Shown here piece after piece: positions 1 through 8,465 of a DNA stretch of 64,000 nucleotides. The DNA lies in contig NZ_JAMLJN010000006.1 in the NCBI RefSeq assembly GCF_023634865.1, forward strand, positions 124,001-188,000, read 5' to 3'. Positions within the stretch are counted from its first letter, which is position 1. Each line of letters begins with the position of its first letter. The notes under the pieces were generated by a model. It ran no database searches, was not told the origin of the DNA, and was given only the letters and a program-made list of their open reading frames with translations. The stretch comes from Flavobacterium fragile (GTDB lineage: Bacteria > Bacteroidota > Bacteroidia > Flavobacteriales > Flavobacteriaceae). The translations under genes and the position numbers were made by a program.

Positions 1-902
1 TTTTGTACACTACTACTTGCATCGGCAACTGCTGCTACTACATCAGCTAATTCATTCAATGAAGCTGCAGCATAATACCAGTTGAAAGTATCTGACGCAC
101 CCACTGCTAAATCGTTCATACGAACGTACATGCTGTATGAACCATCATTAGTTGCTTCGATTACTGCAGTCGCTGGGTTGACATTTGTTGCATTTGTGAA
201 ACTACAACAGCCAGCATGAACGTTGTTACCTCTGTTTGAATTTGTAAAGAACATTACCCCCTCGTCGCCTGTTTTAATCATTAAGGCTGCTGCACGTTGT
301 GAAGCTGCAGTTAAAGGAGTGAATACTCCATTTACAATATTCCCTCTCGTTTTGGTTGGGACGTCAGTACCTCCCACATAATCATCTCTAGTACCAATCC
401 AAAAACGAAGGTTAGTTACATTTGAAGATCCAATGTTTTTGATTGTAGTAACCACAGAAACAAAGTTGTCTGTTTGTCCAGTTGTATAAGTGTTAGTTAG
501 TTCAAATGTTGCGGAACCTATTGTAATGGTTCCCTTAACTTTTATAGTTCCATAACCTGTAGAACCAGAGGTAATAATAAACCCACTATCGTCAAATACT
601 TGCCCTGTCATTATAGGGTTTTGTGTCATAGTTCCGTTAAGATTCCATTCTGACGTGCCATCACCACCTTGTCCAAACATATAATCTAGGGGATAATTAG
701 AAAAAGTTAATTGACGCCATCCACCGTAAGTGTTGTTGTAATAAAAGGGTTGTTGTACGTTACCCGTATTATTAATTGATAGTTCTATACCATTACCAAA
801 TCGTAAATCACCTGAGTTGATTGTTTTGTTGGTTCCTGTAAATTGTCCGTATGAAAAAAAGGAAATTAACAGTCCGATCCAAATAAGTAAATTTTTTTTC
901 AT
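1..902 (-). CDS. Large secreted protein, N-terminal part (runs off the window)
   Basis: An uninterrupted reading frame of 300 codons runs from an ATG at 902 to the window edge without a stop, so only the N-terminus is visible. Residues 1-19 (MKKNLLIWIGLLISFFSYG, then Q) look like a Sec signal peptide. The mature part is rich in Gly, Thr, Asn and Ser with alternating beta-strand-like stretches and no internal Lys-rich regions, as in Bacteroidota cell-surface and gliding-associated proteins exported by the type IX system. The C-terminal sorting domain, if any, is outside the window. It starts 2 bases after the stop of the upstream gene (905-1351), so the two are probably co-transcribed. No enzymatic motif was recognised. 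Confidence 0.8.
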   Translation of the reverse strand, partial: MKKNLLIWIGLLISFFSYGQFTGTNKTINSGDLRFGNGIELSINNTGNVQQPFYYNNTYGGWRQLTFSNYPLDYMFGQGGDGTSEWNLNGTMTQNPIMTGQVFDDSGFIITSGSTGYGTIKVKGTITIGSATFELTNTYTTGQTDNFVSVVTTIKNIGSSNVTNLRFWIGTRDDYVGGTDVPTKTRGNIVNGVFTPLTAASQRAAALMIKTGDEGVMFFTNSNRGNNVHAGCCSFTNATNVNPATAVIEATNDGSYSMYVRMNDLAVGASDTFNWYYAAASLNELADVVAAVADASSSVQ

Positions 903-904
903 GT

Positions 905-1351
905 TTAATTATGAGTTAATTTCCAATTTTCTTTTTCTAATACAAAAGTATAAGATAATTTTTGGGTTTCGTTTTCTGATTTCGTCACATAGAATTCATA
1001 TAATGCTTTAGTTGATGTGACGTCCATTCTCCAAAAAAGTATTAGATTTGATTCAAATAAATTGAATGCATTTTTGTCCATAGCTTCAAAAGAATATCCA
1101 TTAGTTTTCATTTTGAAGTCCACTAATTCTTGAAAATTGTTTAGAATGGCAACTTGTTTTTTTGAAAAATAATTGTTAGCAATAAGATCATTGAAGATCA
1201 TTCTTAAATGTGTTTTTGTTACATAATCTATAGAATTATTATTTTGTAATTTATTTAAATGTGTAGAGTCATTTTTCATTTTGGTGTTTGAATCTTGTGA
1301 TGACAGATTTAGAGAAAAAAATAATAGAAGAATAATTTTAAGTTTAGTCAT
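905..1351 (-). CDS. Hypothetical secreted protein, 148 aa
   Basis: Not recognised. Residues 1-18 form a signal peptide (MTKLKIILLLFFSLNLSS, cleavage near SSQ). The mature 130 residues are Lys/Asn-rich with several aromatic residues and no Cys, so disulfides and metal binding are unlikely. The stop codon is 2 bases from the ATG of the large secreted protein at 902, which suggests an operon and possibly an accessory role for that surface protein. The last inference rests on position only. Confidence 0.65.
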   Translation of the reverse strand: MTKLKIILLLFFSLNLSSQDSNTKMKNDSTHLNKLQNNNSIDYVTKTHLRMIFNDLIANNYFSKKQVAILNNFQELVDFKMKTNGYSFEAMDKNAFNLFESNLILFWRMDVTSTKALYEFYVTKSENETQKLSYTFVLEKENWKLTHN

Positions 1352-1713
1352 AATTTACTTTTTTTAATTATTTAATTTGTATAAGTAGTTTAAATGTGAT
1401 AGTATTATTTTTAATAGAAATTATCAGGTTTGGTATCTGAATAATTATACAAAAATATATTTACCACATCTAAAAGCTGGCAATATAAAACAATGTTTAA
1501 AAAAAAATAGTTATAATTTAAAAAATAGTAGTTTTGTCTAGTAAAAAAAACTAGAAAAAATTTCATAACGCGGGGGTTTATTGCAATAAATAATATGTTT
1601 TAAAATTTTAATCTTACACTTAAAATTTTAAAACATAAGTAGTCGTACAAATACAAGTAGCGTATTTATAACATTATTTTAATGAAGTGAGAAGAATTTT
1701 TCAAGCACTATTT
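1352..1713. other. Intergenic, 362 bp, very AT-rich
   Basis: No gene is visible. The only promoter-like string for the leftward pair is CAAAAATA at 1450-1457 (TATTTTTG on the minus strand), but no -33 TTG is found at the usual distance. An imperfect repeat of 'ttttaaaattttaa' type sequence at 1598-1633 could form a hairpin after the bestrophin-like gene, without a convincing terminator. Confidence 0.4.
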
Positions 1714-2577
1714 TTACAAGATTTCCTCAATGTGTTTTTTTATGTTTGAAGCAATTTTTTCGGTTGGTAAATCATTTGCGTCAAAACCAAAAGGATCTTC
1801 AATTTCCTCAGCAATTAATTCTAAACTTGCTAATACATAAAAAATAAAAACCACAACTGGAATTACATAATAGCCTAGACTAAATACAAATCCAAAAGGT
1901 AAGGTCATGATAAAGAAGAAGATGAATTTCTTGATAAAAGAGCTATAAGAATAGGGAATAGGAGTGTTTTTGATGCGTTCACAAGCACCACATACCTCGG
2001 TAAAAGATTGTAATTCACTATTGATAATATAAAATTGTTCGCCTGAAATTTTACCTGATTGGTATAAATCATTGGCTTTCTGAAAAATCATTTTAGCCAC
2101 CTGATTAGGGCGATGTTTGTGTTGGTCTATTTCTAAATCGAGACCATCATATAATACTTTACTAACATCTTCATTAGTTAAATGCTTGGATAAAATGGAT
2201 GCATAAGCAGGAATCGCTTTTCTAAAGAAAAATCGATCATTTTCTTCTGTTAAATATGCCGAAAGTTTAATGGCTAAATTTCTACTATTATTAACTAGAA
2301 TACCCCATTGTTTTCGACCTTCCCACCATCTATCATAGGCTGTATTGGTTCGATAAGCTAATAACAACGACAATACAAAACCTACCGTGGTATGCATTAA
2401 GTTCAGGTTTTTAACATTGCTGTTTTCCGAAAGTTTCCAATATTCGAGTTCTAAATAGGCTATACTACCAGCATACAAGCCGATTAACAACATCATCGGA
2501 ATTAGTTGACGAAAGGTGTCTGATTTGTGAAAACGAAATAAATAACCTATCCAGTCTTTCGGATTGTACTGAACCAT
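1714..2577 (-). CDS. Bestrophin-like (UPF0187/YneE family) membrane channel
   Basis: At 287 aa it has the usual length of bacterial bestrophin homologues, predicted pentameric anion or cation channels of the inner membrane. The N-terminal RF-H-S-D-T-F stretch, the transmembrane segment around residues 23-43, the AYRTNTAYDRWWEGRKQW block at about residues 74-91 and the later hydrophobic pair (about 212-250) followed by 'EEIEDPFG' near residue 256 are the family signature; the last is the acidic calcium-clasp-like region. It is a stand-alone gene between AT-rich gaps. Function as a channel is inferred from the family; the transported ion cannot be read from the sequence. Confidence 0.85.
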   Translation of the reverse strand: MVQYNPKDWIGYLFRFHKSDTFRQLIPMMLLIGLYAGSIAYLELEYWKLSENSNVKNLNLMHTTVGFVLSLLLAYRTNTAYDRWWEGRKQWGILVNNSRNLAIKLSAYLTEENDRFFFRKAIPAYASILSKHLTNEDVSKVLYDGLDLEIDQHKHRPNQVAKMIFQKANDLYQSGKISGEQFYIINSELQSFTEVCGACERIKNTPIPYSYSSFIKKFIFFFIMTLPFGFVFSLGYYVIPVVVFIFYVLASLELIAEEIEDPFGFDANDLPTEKIASNIKKHIEEIL

Positions 2578-2653
2578 ATCTTACTTTAAAAGTTTAAATG
2601 TTTAAAGTTGATGAGTTATAAAAAACACATCAATTCCTCACAAAAATAAGATA

Positions 2654-3958
2654 TTAATTCAATTGTAAGGTTCCTGCTAATTCTTTTAAGTTAATTTCTG
2701 AAAGTTTGGTAACATATTGTGCATTTGAATAACGAACAGCGGCTTCTACAAAATTTTGTTGGGCCGTTCTAAATTCAACGGTTGTAATGGTTCCAATTTT
2801 GAATTTAGCCAATGTGATATCTAAGTTTTGTTTGGCGATTTCTAAGTTTTTTTCTTCCACTTTTACCAACTCTAAATTGGTTTGATAACTCGCATATAAA
2901 GACGATAATTGTGAGCTTAGAGATAGTTTTTGTTGTTCTAAAAGTAAACTAGCATTTTCCACTTGATATTTCGCTACTTTTTCATTTCTGTTTTGAAGAA
3001 AGCCATTAAAAATAGGCACAGAAGCCGTTACACCATAAACAAAACCTTGTCCAGAAGATTGCGTGATGAATCCCAAAGAAGCTTCCGAACGCGTAAAATT
3101 ATATCCCGAAGTTATTCGAACCGTTGGATAGCGATTTCCTTTCACTTGTTTCAAATTCAAATCGGCAACTTTTTTGGATAAAATTTGCGCTTGTAATTGC
3201 GGATTTTGTTTTTCGGCTGTTGCTTGTAATGTATTAAAGTCTAAACTTTGTTCAAAACTAATATCTTTCGCAACTGCAAAATCAGTTTGAGTATCACGAA
3301 CTAACAGTTCATTCAATCTGATTTTACTTATTTTGATAATTTCTTTTTGTCTAAGTTGTAAGCTCAAATCACTATTTAAATCTACCTGGGCATTTAAGAC
3401 TTCTAACTTAGAGGCTTTGCCAATAGTGAATCGATTTTTTGCTGTAGCTAAACGTTGGTTCGAAATTACAATTGCCGTATCAATCGATGCCAATACCTGT
3501 TGTTGCTGAACCAAATCGAAATACGTAGTATAAACGTCACTAATTTTGGTTAAGATGGCAGCTTGTAATGCTGCTTTACCTTGTTGCTCTAAAACATTTA
3601 ATTGTTCCTTTCTAGCAAACATACTCAATCCATCAAAAATAGTCCAATCCAGACCTACACCATAGGTTAAGTTCATATTTTTAGCATTATCCAATTCTCT
3701 TCTTGAACCATCCGCCTGTGTTTGCTTGGTATCTAATTGGCTGTTATTATTTGTGAAATTGGCGTTTATTGTAGGAAGCATTCGAGCATTGGTAAAACTA
3801 TTATTAGTCTCGTTAATTTTCGAATTATTTTTTGCAATTTTAATATCGTAATTGTTCTCTAAAGCAATTTTAACAGCATCTTCTAACGTCAACAATTCTT
3901 GTGCTTGGGAAGAAAATCCAATAAAAATCAAAAAAAAGGTCGTATATAAATTTCGCAT
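2654..3958 (-). CDS. TolC-family outer membrane efflux protein
   Basis: 434 aa with a signal peptide (about residues 1-19, ending SQAQ) and two internally related halves rich in long amphipathic helices (LTLEDAVKIALENNYDIKIA near the N-terminus; a second repeat from about residue 230), the pattern of the outer membrane efflux (OEP/TolC) fold. It is the last gene of a leftward operon with the RND pump (4084-7170) and membrane fusion protein (7209-8267), so it should form the outer membrane exit duct. The 125-bp gap to the pump gene contains a long inverted repeat (3976-4078), which may modulate its expression. Confidence 0.9.
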   Translation of the reverse strand: MRNLYTTFFLIFIGFSSQAQELLTLEDAVKIALENNYDIKIAKNNSKINETNNSFTNARMLPTINANFTNNNSQLDTKQTQADGSRRELDNAKNMNLTYGVGLDWTIFDGLSMFARKEQLNVLEQQGKAALQAAILTKISDVYTTYFDLVQQQQVLASIDTAIVISNQRLATAKNRFTIGKASKLEVLNAQVDLNSDLSLQLRQKEIIKISKIRLNELLVRDTQTDFAVAKDISFEQSLDFNTLQATAEKQNPQLQAQILSKKVADLNLKQVKGNRYPTVRITSGYNFTRSEASLGFITQSSGQGFVYGVTASVPIFNGFLQNRNEKVAKYQVENASLLLEQQKLSLSSQLSSLYASYQTNLELVKVEEKNLEIAKQNLDITLAKFKIGTITTVEFRTAQQNFVEAAVRYSNAQYVTKLSEINLKELAGTLQLN

Positions 3959-3975
3959 AGTTTTATTATGTTTTC

Positions 3976-4078
3976 ACCGCAGATTCGCAGATTTTTTTGT
4001 TTGTAAGTTTTTTAAATAATTGTTGAAAAGATCAATTCAAATTATTTTTACTAAAAATTTAATTTGCGAATCTGCGGT
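3976..4078. repeat. Inverted repeat inside the efflux operon
   Basis: accgcagattcgca (3976-3989) pairs perfectly with tgcgaatctgcggt (4065-4078), 14 bp, and the complementarity continues with one mismatch on each side. The 75-bp loop is AT-rich. It lies between the pump and the tolC-like gene, so the mRNA could fold here. It lacks a U-run and is not a typical terminator; an intercistronic stability or processing element is possible. Confidence 0.7.
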
Positions 4079-4083
4079 TTATT

Positions 4084-7000
4084 TTATTTCTCTAAGGCAT
4101 CTAAATTATCAAATTCTGGTCGGTGTTTTTTGGCTCTTGACCACATTAAATAAATGGCTGGAATTACAAATAAAGTTAAGATTAATGAAAACATCGTTCC
4201 GCCTACAATTACAACTCCCATTCCCATTCTACTGGCCGAAGCTGCTCCAAGCGATAAAGCAATAGGTAGCGCTCCTAAAGCGATAGCCAAACTCGTCATT
4301 AAAATAGGTCGTAAACGCGCTTCTGAAGCTTCTAAAATAGCATCATATTTCGATTTTCCTTGTTCTCGAAGTTGGTTGGCAAATTCGACAATCAGAATTC
4401 CGTTTTTGGTAACGAGTCCAATTAGCATGACGGTTCCAATTTGACTAAAGATATTCCATGTTTGTCCAAATAACCAAAGCGAGAATAACGCACCGGCTAC
4501 CGCCATTGGTACCGTTAAAATGATGATAAATGGGTCAATGAAACTTTCAAACTGTGCGGCTAAGATCAAATAGATTAATAACAAAGCTAATCCGAAAGCA
4601 AAAGAAGTATTGGAACTACTTTCCACGAAGTCACGTGATTCACCACCTAAATCGGTTGTAAAAGAATCATCTAACACTTTTTCTTTGATTTCATCCATCG
4701 CATTGATACCGTCAATCATACTTTTTCCAGGTGCTAAACCAGCAGAAACTGTGGCCGACATGTAGCGATTGTTATGGAATAATTGTGGTGGGTTACTTTG
4801 TTCTTCTACCTCAACTACGTTGTCTAATTGGATTAATTCTCCGGCTTTATTTTTTACAAACATCGAAGTTAAATCCAAAGGAGCATCTCGGTCTTTCTCA
4901 TCAAATTGTCCAATAACTTGATATTGTTTTCCATTTTGCATGAAATAACCAAACCGTTGTCCACTCAAAGATAATTGCAATGTTTGCGCCACATCTAAAA
5001 CTGAAATTCCTAAACTTTCCGCTTTTTCACGATTAATCGTTACGTTAATTTCAGGTTTATTGAATTTCAAATTCACATCTACATTTGAGAAAGTTTCGTT
5101 TTTACTTGCTTCTTCCATGAATTGTGGAATTTTTTCTTGCAATTTTTCAAAATTTGGCGCTTGAATAATGTATTGAATAGGCAAACCTCCACGACGGTTC
5201 ACAGATATCGTAGGTTGTTCTGAAACATTAACTTTTGCTTGCGGATATTTTTTAGTCATTTTATTCAAATGATCTACAATGTCTTTTTGAGAACGCTCTC
5301 TTTCACTTGGATCCACTAAAGCCAAACGAACTCTTCCCGCATTTACAGAGGAAGATAAGAATCCCGGAGAAGTAATCACTAAAGCTACTTTTTTCTCTGG
5401 AATCGAATCATTAATTAAATCAGATAATTCTTCCATGAATCGGTCTGTGTATTCATAGGTAGCACCTTCTGGAGTGGTTACACTAATTACTCCTAAACTT
5501 CTGTCATCGTAAGGTGCAGTTTCTTTAGGAAGGATAGCAAAAAACAATACAATCAATCCCAAACAAATGATGATAATAGGAAAACTTAACCATTTTCTTT
5601 TAATGAATTTGGTTAATGCATTGGCATATCCCGTATTTAAACTCACAAAGAAAGGTTCTGTAGCTTCATAGAATTTTGTTTTCTTTTGTTCGCCACCTTT
5701 CATTAAGTAAGCATTTAACATTGGGGTTAATGTTAACGATACAAAAGCGGAAATCAGTACGGCGGCACCGATGACCACTCCAAATTCACGGAACAATCGT
5801 CCTACGAAACCTTCCAAGAAAATAATAGGTAAAAACACCGCTGCTAAGGTTACCGAAATCGAAATTACAGCAAAGAAAATCTCATTTGAACCTTTAATCG
5901 CTGCTTCGATAGGTGACATGCCTTCTTCAACTTTTTTGAAGATGTTTTCGGTTACTACAATACCGTCATCTACTACTAATCCTGTAGCTAATACGATGGC
6001 TAATAAAGTCAATACATTGATGGAAAAACCACACAAATACATGATAAAGAAGGTAGCTATCAACGAAACTGGAATATCAATTAATGGTCGGAATGCGATT
6101 GACCAATCTCTAAAAAATAAGAAAATAATAAGGATTACCAGAATTACTGAAATAGCTAAGGTTTCCGCAACTTCTACAACCGATTTTTTGATAAAAACGG
6201 TATTGTCCAAGGCAATATCTAATTTGATGTCGCTAGGTAAGTCTTTCTTAAGTTTTTCTACTTCCGAATAAAATTGTTCGGCAATTTCTAAATAGTTTGT
6301 TCCGGGTTGAGGAATAACCGCCACTGCCACCATTGGATTTCCTGATTCGGTAAACTTGGTTTCTAAATTTTCTGCTGCTAAAACGGCATAGCCAATATCG
6401 CTTAAACGAACTGTTTTATTAGCATCAGCTACAATGATGATATCGTTGAATTCTTTTTCGGTGGATAAATTACCAAGCGTTTTCACCATTAATTCGGTGT
6501 TTTTACCCGTTAATTTTCCCGAAGGTAATTCTACATTTTGTTTGTCAAGCGCATTTCGAACGTCAGCAACGGTAATTCCGTAAGCGTTTAATTTCAATGG
6601 ATCCATCCAAATACGCATCGAATAACGCTTTTGTCCCCAAATTTGTACGCTACTCACACCAGGAATCGTTTGAATTCTCTCGGAAATTACATTTTCAGCA
6701 TAATCACTCAATTCTAAAGCATTTCTAGATTGACTTTGAACGGTCATCGAAATTATCGCATCTGAATCCGCATCGGCTTTAGCGACAACTGGTGGCGCAT
6801 CAATATCCTGCGGTAAACTTCTAACGGCTTGGGCAACTTTGTCACGTACATCATTAGCGGCTTCTTCCAGATTTTTTTCTAACTTGAACTCAACAGTAAT
6901 GTTACTAGATCCTTGATTACTTGAAGATGTAATATTTCGAATACCATCAATCGAGTTAATGGCTTTTTCAAGTGGCTCGGTGATTTGCGATTCGATAATA

Positions 7001-7170
7001 TCAGCATTGGCACCGGTATAATTCGTTCGAACGTTAATCACCGCCGGATCAATAGATGGAAATTCGCGAACGCCCAAATAACTAAATCCTAAAATACCAA
7101 AAAGTACAATTAACAAATTGATAACAATGGTAAATACAGGCCTTTTTATACTTAAAGTGGATAAACTCAT
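4084..7170 (-). CDS. RND (AcrB/MexB-type HAE1) efflux transporter
   Basis: 1028 aa, the full length of hydrophobe/amphiphile RND pumps. It starts with the inner-membrane anchor SLSTLSIKRPVFTIVINLL, has the two large periplasmic loops with internal repeats, and the central transmembrane block with LAIVLATGLVVDDGIVVTEN at about residues 390-409, which holds the DD proton-relay pair of TM4. The second half repeats the architecture (TNGILIVEFANQLREQG near residue 930). With the adaptor and TolC genes it forms a tripartite proton-driven exporter across both membranes. The substrate cannot be deduced; HAE1 members usually handle drugs, dyes, detergents or fatty acids rather than metals. It follows the adaptor gene by 38 bp. 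Confidence 0.93.
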   Translation of the reverse strand: MSLSTLSIKRPVFTIVINLLIVLFGILGFSYLGVREFPSIDPAVINVRTNYTGANADIIESQITEPLEKAINSIDGIRNITSSSNQGSSNITVEFKLEKNLEEAANDVRDKVAQAVRSLPQDIDAPPVVAKADADSDAIISMTVQSQSRNALELSDYAENVISERIQTIPGVSSVQIWGQKRYSMRIWMDPLKLNAYGITVADVRNALDKQNVELPSGKLTGKNTELMVKTLGNLSTEKEFNDIIIVADANKTVRLSDIGYAVLAAENLETKFTESGNPMVAVAVIPQPGTNYLEIAEQFYSEVEKLKKDLPSDIKLDIALDNTVFIKKSVVEVAETLAISVILVILIIFLFFRDWSIAFRPLIDIPVSLIATFFIMYLCGFSINVLTLLAIVLATGLVVDDGIVVTENIFKKVEEGMSPIEAAIKGSNEIFFAVISISVTLAAVFLPIIFLEGFVGRLFREFGVVIGAAVLISAFVSLTLTPMLNAYLMKGGEQKKTKFYEATEPFFVSLNTGYANALTKFIKRKWLSFPIIIICLGLIVLFFAILPKETAPYDDRSLGVISVTTPEGATYEYTDRFMEELSDLINDSIPEKKVALVITSPGFLSSSVNAGRVRLALVDPSERERSQKDIVDHLNKMTKKYPQAKVNVSEQPTISVNRRGGLPIQYIIQAPNFEKLQEKIPQFMEEASKNETFSNVDVNLKFNKPEINVTINREKAESLGISVLDVAQTLQLSLSGQRFGYFMQNGKQYQVIGQFDEKDRDAPLDLTSMFVKNKAGELIQLDNVVEVEEQSNPPQLFHNNRYMSATVSAGLAPGKSMIDGINAMDEIKEKVLDDSFTTDLGGESRDFVESSSNTSFAFGLALLLIYLILAAQFESFIDPFIIILTVPMAVAGALFSLWLFGQTWNIFSQIGTVMLIGLVTKNGILIVEFANQLREQGKSKYDAILEASEARLRPILMTSLAIALGALPIALSLGAASASRMGMGVVIVGGTMFSLILTLFVIPAIYLMWSRAKKHRPEFDNLDALEK

Positions 7171-7208
7171 TTTAAATGTAGAAGTTTGAAATTAGAATTT
7201 AGAAAAGT

Positions 7209-8267
7209 TTATTTTACTTTTACTTTGATGTCAGCTTCATCTTTTAAAGCCATAACACCAGAAGTTAAAATTGTATCTCCAGATTTTACGCCTTGTGTAA
7301 TGATAACATTTTTATCGGTTCTAGCGATAGTTTCAATTTTTACTTCTTTTGCTTTTCCATTATTGGCAAGGTAAACTACTTTTCCATCTTGAATAGGAAC
7401 TACAGCCTCTGACGGAATTTCAATTGCTCCTTTGATATTTTTCAATGGAAGCTCAACAGTTGCAAACGTTCCCGCTAATAATTTTCCGTTCGGATTTTCA
7501 GCGATGGCTCTGATTTTTAAAGTACGAGTAGTGGTTTCAATTTCAGGCTCGATGGCATAAATTTTAGCTGAGAATTTTTCCGGATTATTTGGAATTGTGA
7601 ATTGGATAGAGGTATTATTCTCCACTTCTGAAGCATATTTTTCAGGAATGGAAAAACTAATTTTTACTTGATTCGCACTTACTAATTTCGTGATTAGGGT
7701 GGTTGGGGTAACATACGTCCCTGGAGAAATGTTACGTAAACCAATTTTACCTGAAAATGGTGCTCTAATAGTTGTTTTAGCAATTTGAGCTTGAATCAAC
7801 TGCGTCTGTGCTTTGAGACTTCTGTATTCAGCACTAGCAATATCGTATTCTTCTTGACTGATAGCTTCTTTTTGAAGTAATAATTTGGCTCTTCTTTCAT
7901 TTTCAGCAGCTAAACTCTGGCGGGTTTGGGCTTGTGAAAGTTGGGCACGAAGTTCGATATCGTTCACTTTCACTAAAACCTGACCTTTGCTTACGTTCGT
8001 TCCTTCTGTGAAATAAATTTTCTCAACAATTCCAGAAACTTCGCTTCTAATTTCTACATTTTCATTGGCTTCTATTGATCCAGAGAGCGAAATGTTGTTA
8101 GCAAAACTAGTTTCTGAAACTACTATGGCATCCACCATCATTGGAGGTTTTTTGTCACTTTTTCCACCACCTTTTTGTGATTCTTCACTGTTTTTTGTGA
8201 TGCGATATCCAATAAGTCCTACAAGAGTTAAGGTAATTAGCGTAATGCTTATCGTTTTTATTTTCAT
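7209..8267 (-). CDS. RND efflux periplasmic adaptor (membrane fusion protein, HlyD family)
   Basis: 352 aa with an N-terminal membrane anchor (residues about 5-24) and no lipobox Cys. The VEIRSEVSGIVEKIYFTEG segment (about 70-88) and GQVLVKVNDIELRAQL form the first half of the lipoyl-like domain, followed by a coiled coil (about 105-155), the second lipoyl half (TTIRAPFSGKIGLRNISPG), a beta-barrel and a membrane-proximal domain. It is the first gene of the efflux operon and bridges the RND pump to the outer membrane channel. A good promoter lies 30-62 bp upstream. Confidence 0.9.
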   Translation of the reverse strand: MKIKTISITLITLTLVGLIGYRITKNSEESQKGGGKSDKKPPMMVDAIVVSETSFANNISLSGSIEANENVEIRSEVSGIVEKIYFTEGTNVSKGQVLVKVNDIELRAQLSQAQTRQSLAAENERRAKLLLQKEAISQEEYDIASAEYRSLKAQTQLIQAQIAKTTIRAPFSGKIGLRNISPGTYVTPTTLITKLVSANQVKISFSIPEKYASEVENNTSIQFTIPNNPEKFSAKIYAIEPEIETTTRTLKIRAIAENPNGKLLAGTFATVELPLKNIKGAIEIPSEAVVPIQDGKVVYLANNGKAKEVKIETIARTDKNVIITQGVKSGDTILTSGVMALKDEADIKVKVK

Positions 8268-8296
8268 AGTAAGGGAACTAAACTTTAGAATTTACA

Positions 8297-8329
8297 CAAA
8301 AGTAAGTTTTACAGGATGAGTATGCCAAA
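8297..8329 (-). promoter_or_regulatory. Bacteroidota promoter of the RND efflux operon
   Basis: On the minus strand TTTG (8329-8326), a 21-bp spacer and TACTTTTG (8304-8297, consensus TAnnTTTG) match the Flavobacterium -33/-7 consensus. The start of transcription would fall near 8290, giving a short leader of about 20 nt before the ATG at 8267. Confidence 0.6.
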
Positions 8330-8465
8330 AACTTACCATTTATTTAACATAGTTGTAGCTACAAATATTACAAAAAATTGAAATTTTTCTAAAAAAGTTA
8401 TAAAACAAGTTTCTAAAATTGTTTTTTGTGATATTTTTTTAAAGTTTCATTGCTTAAAATGAAAT

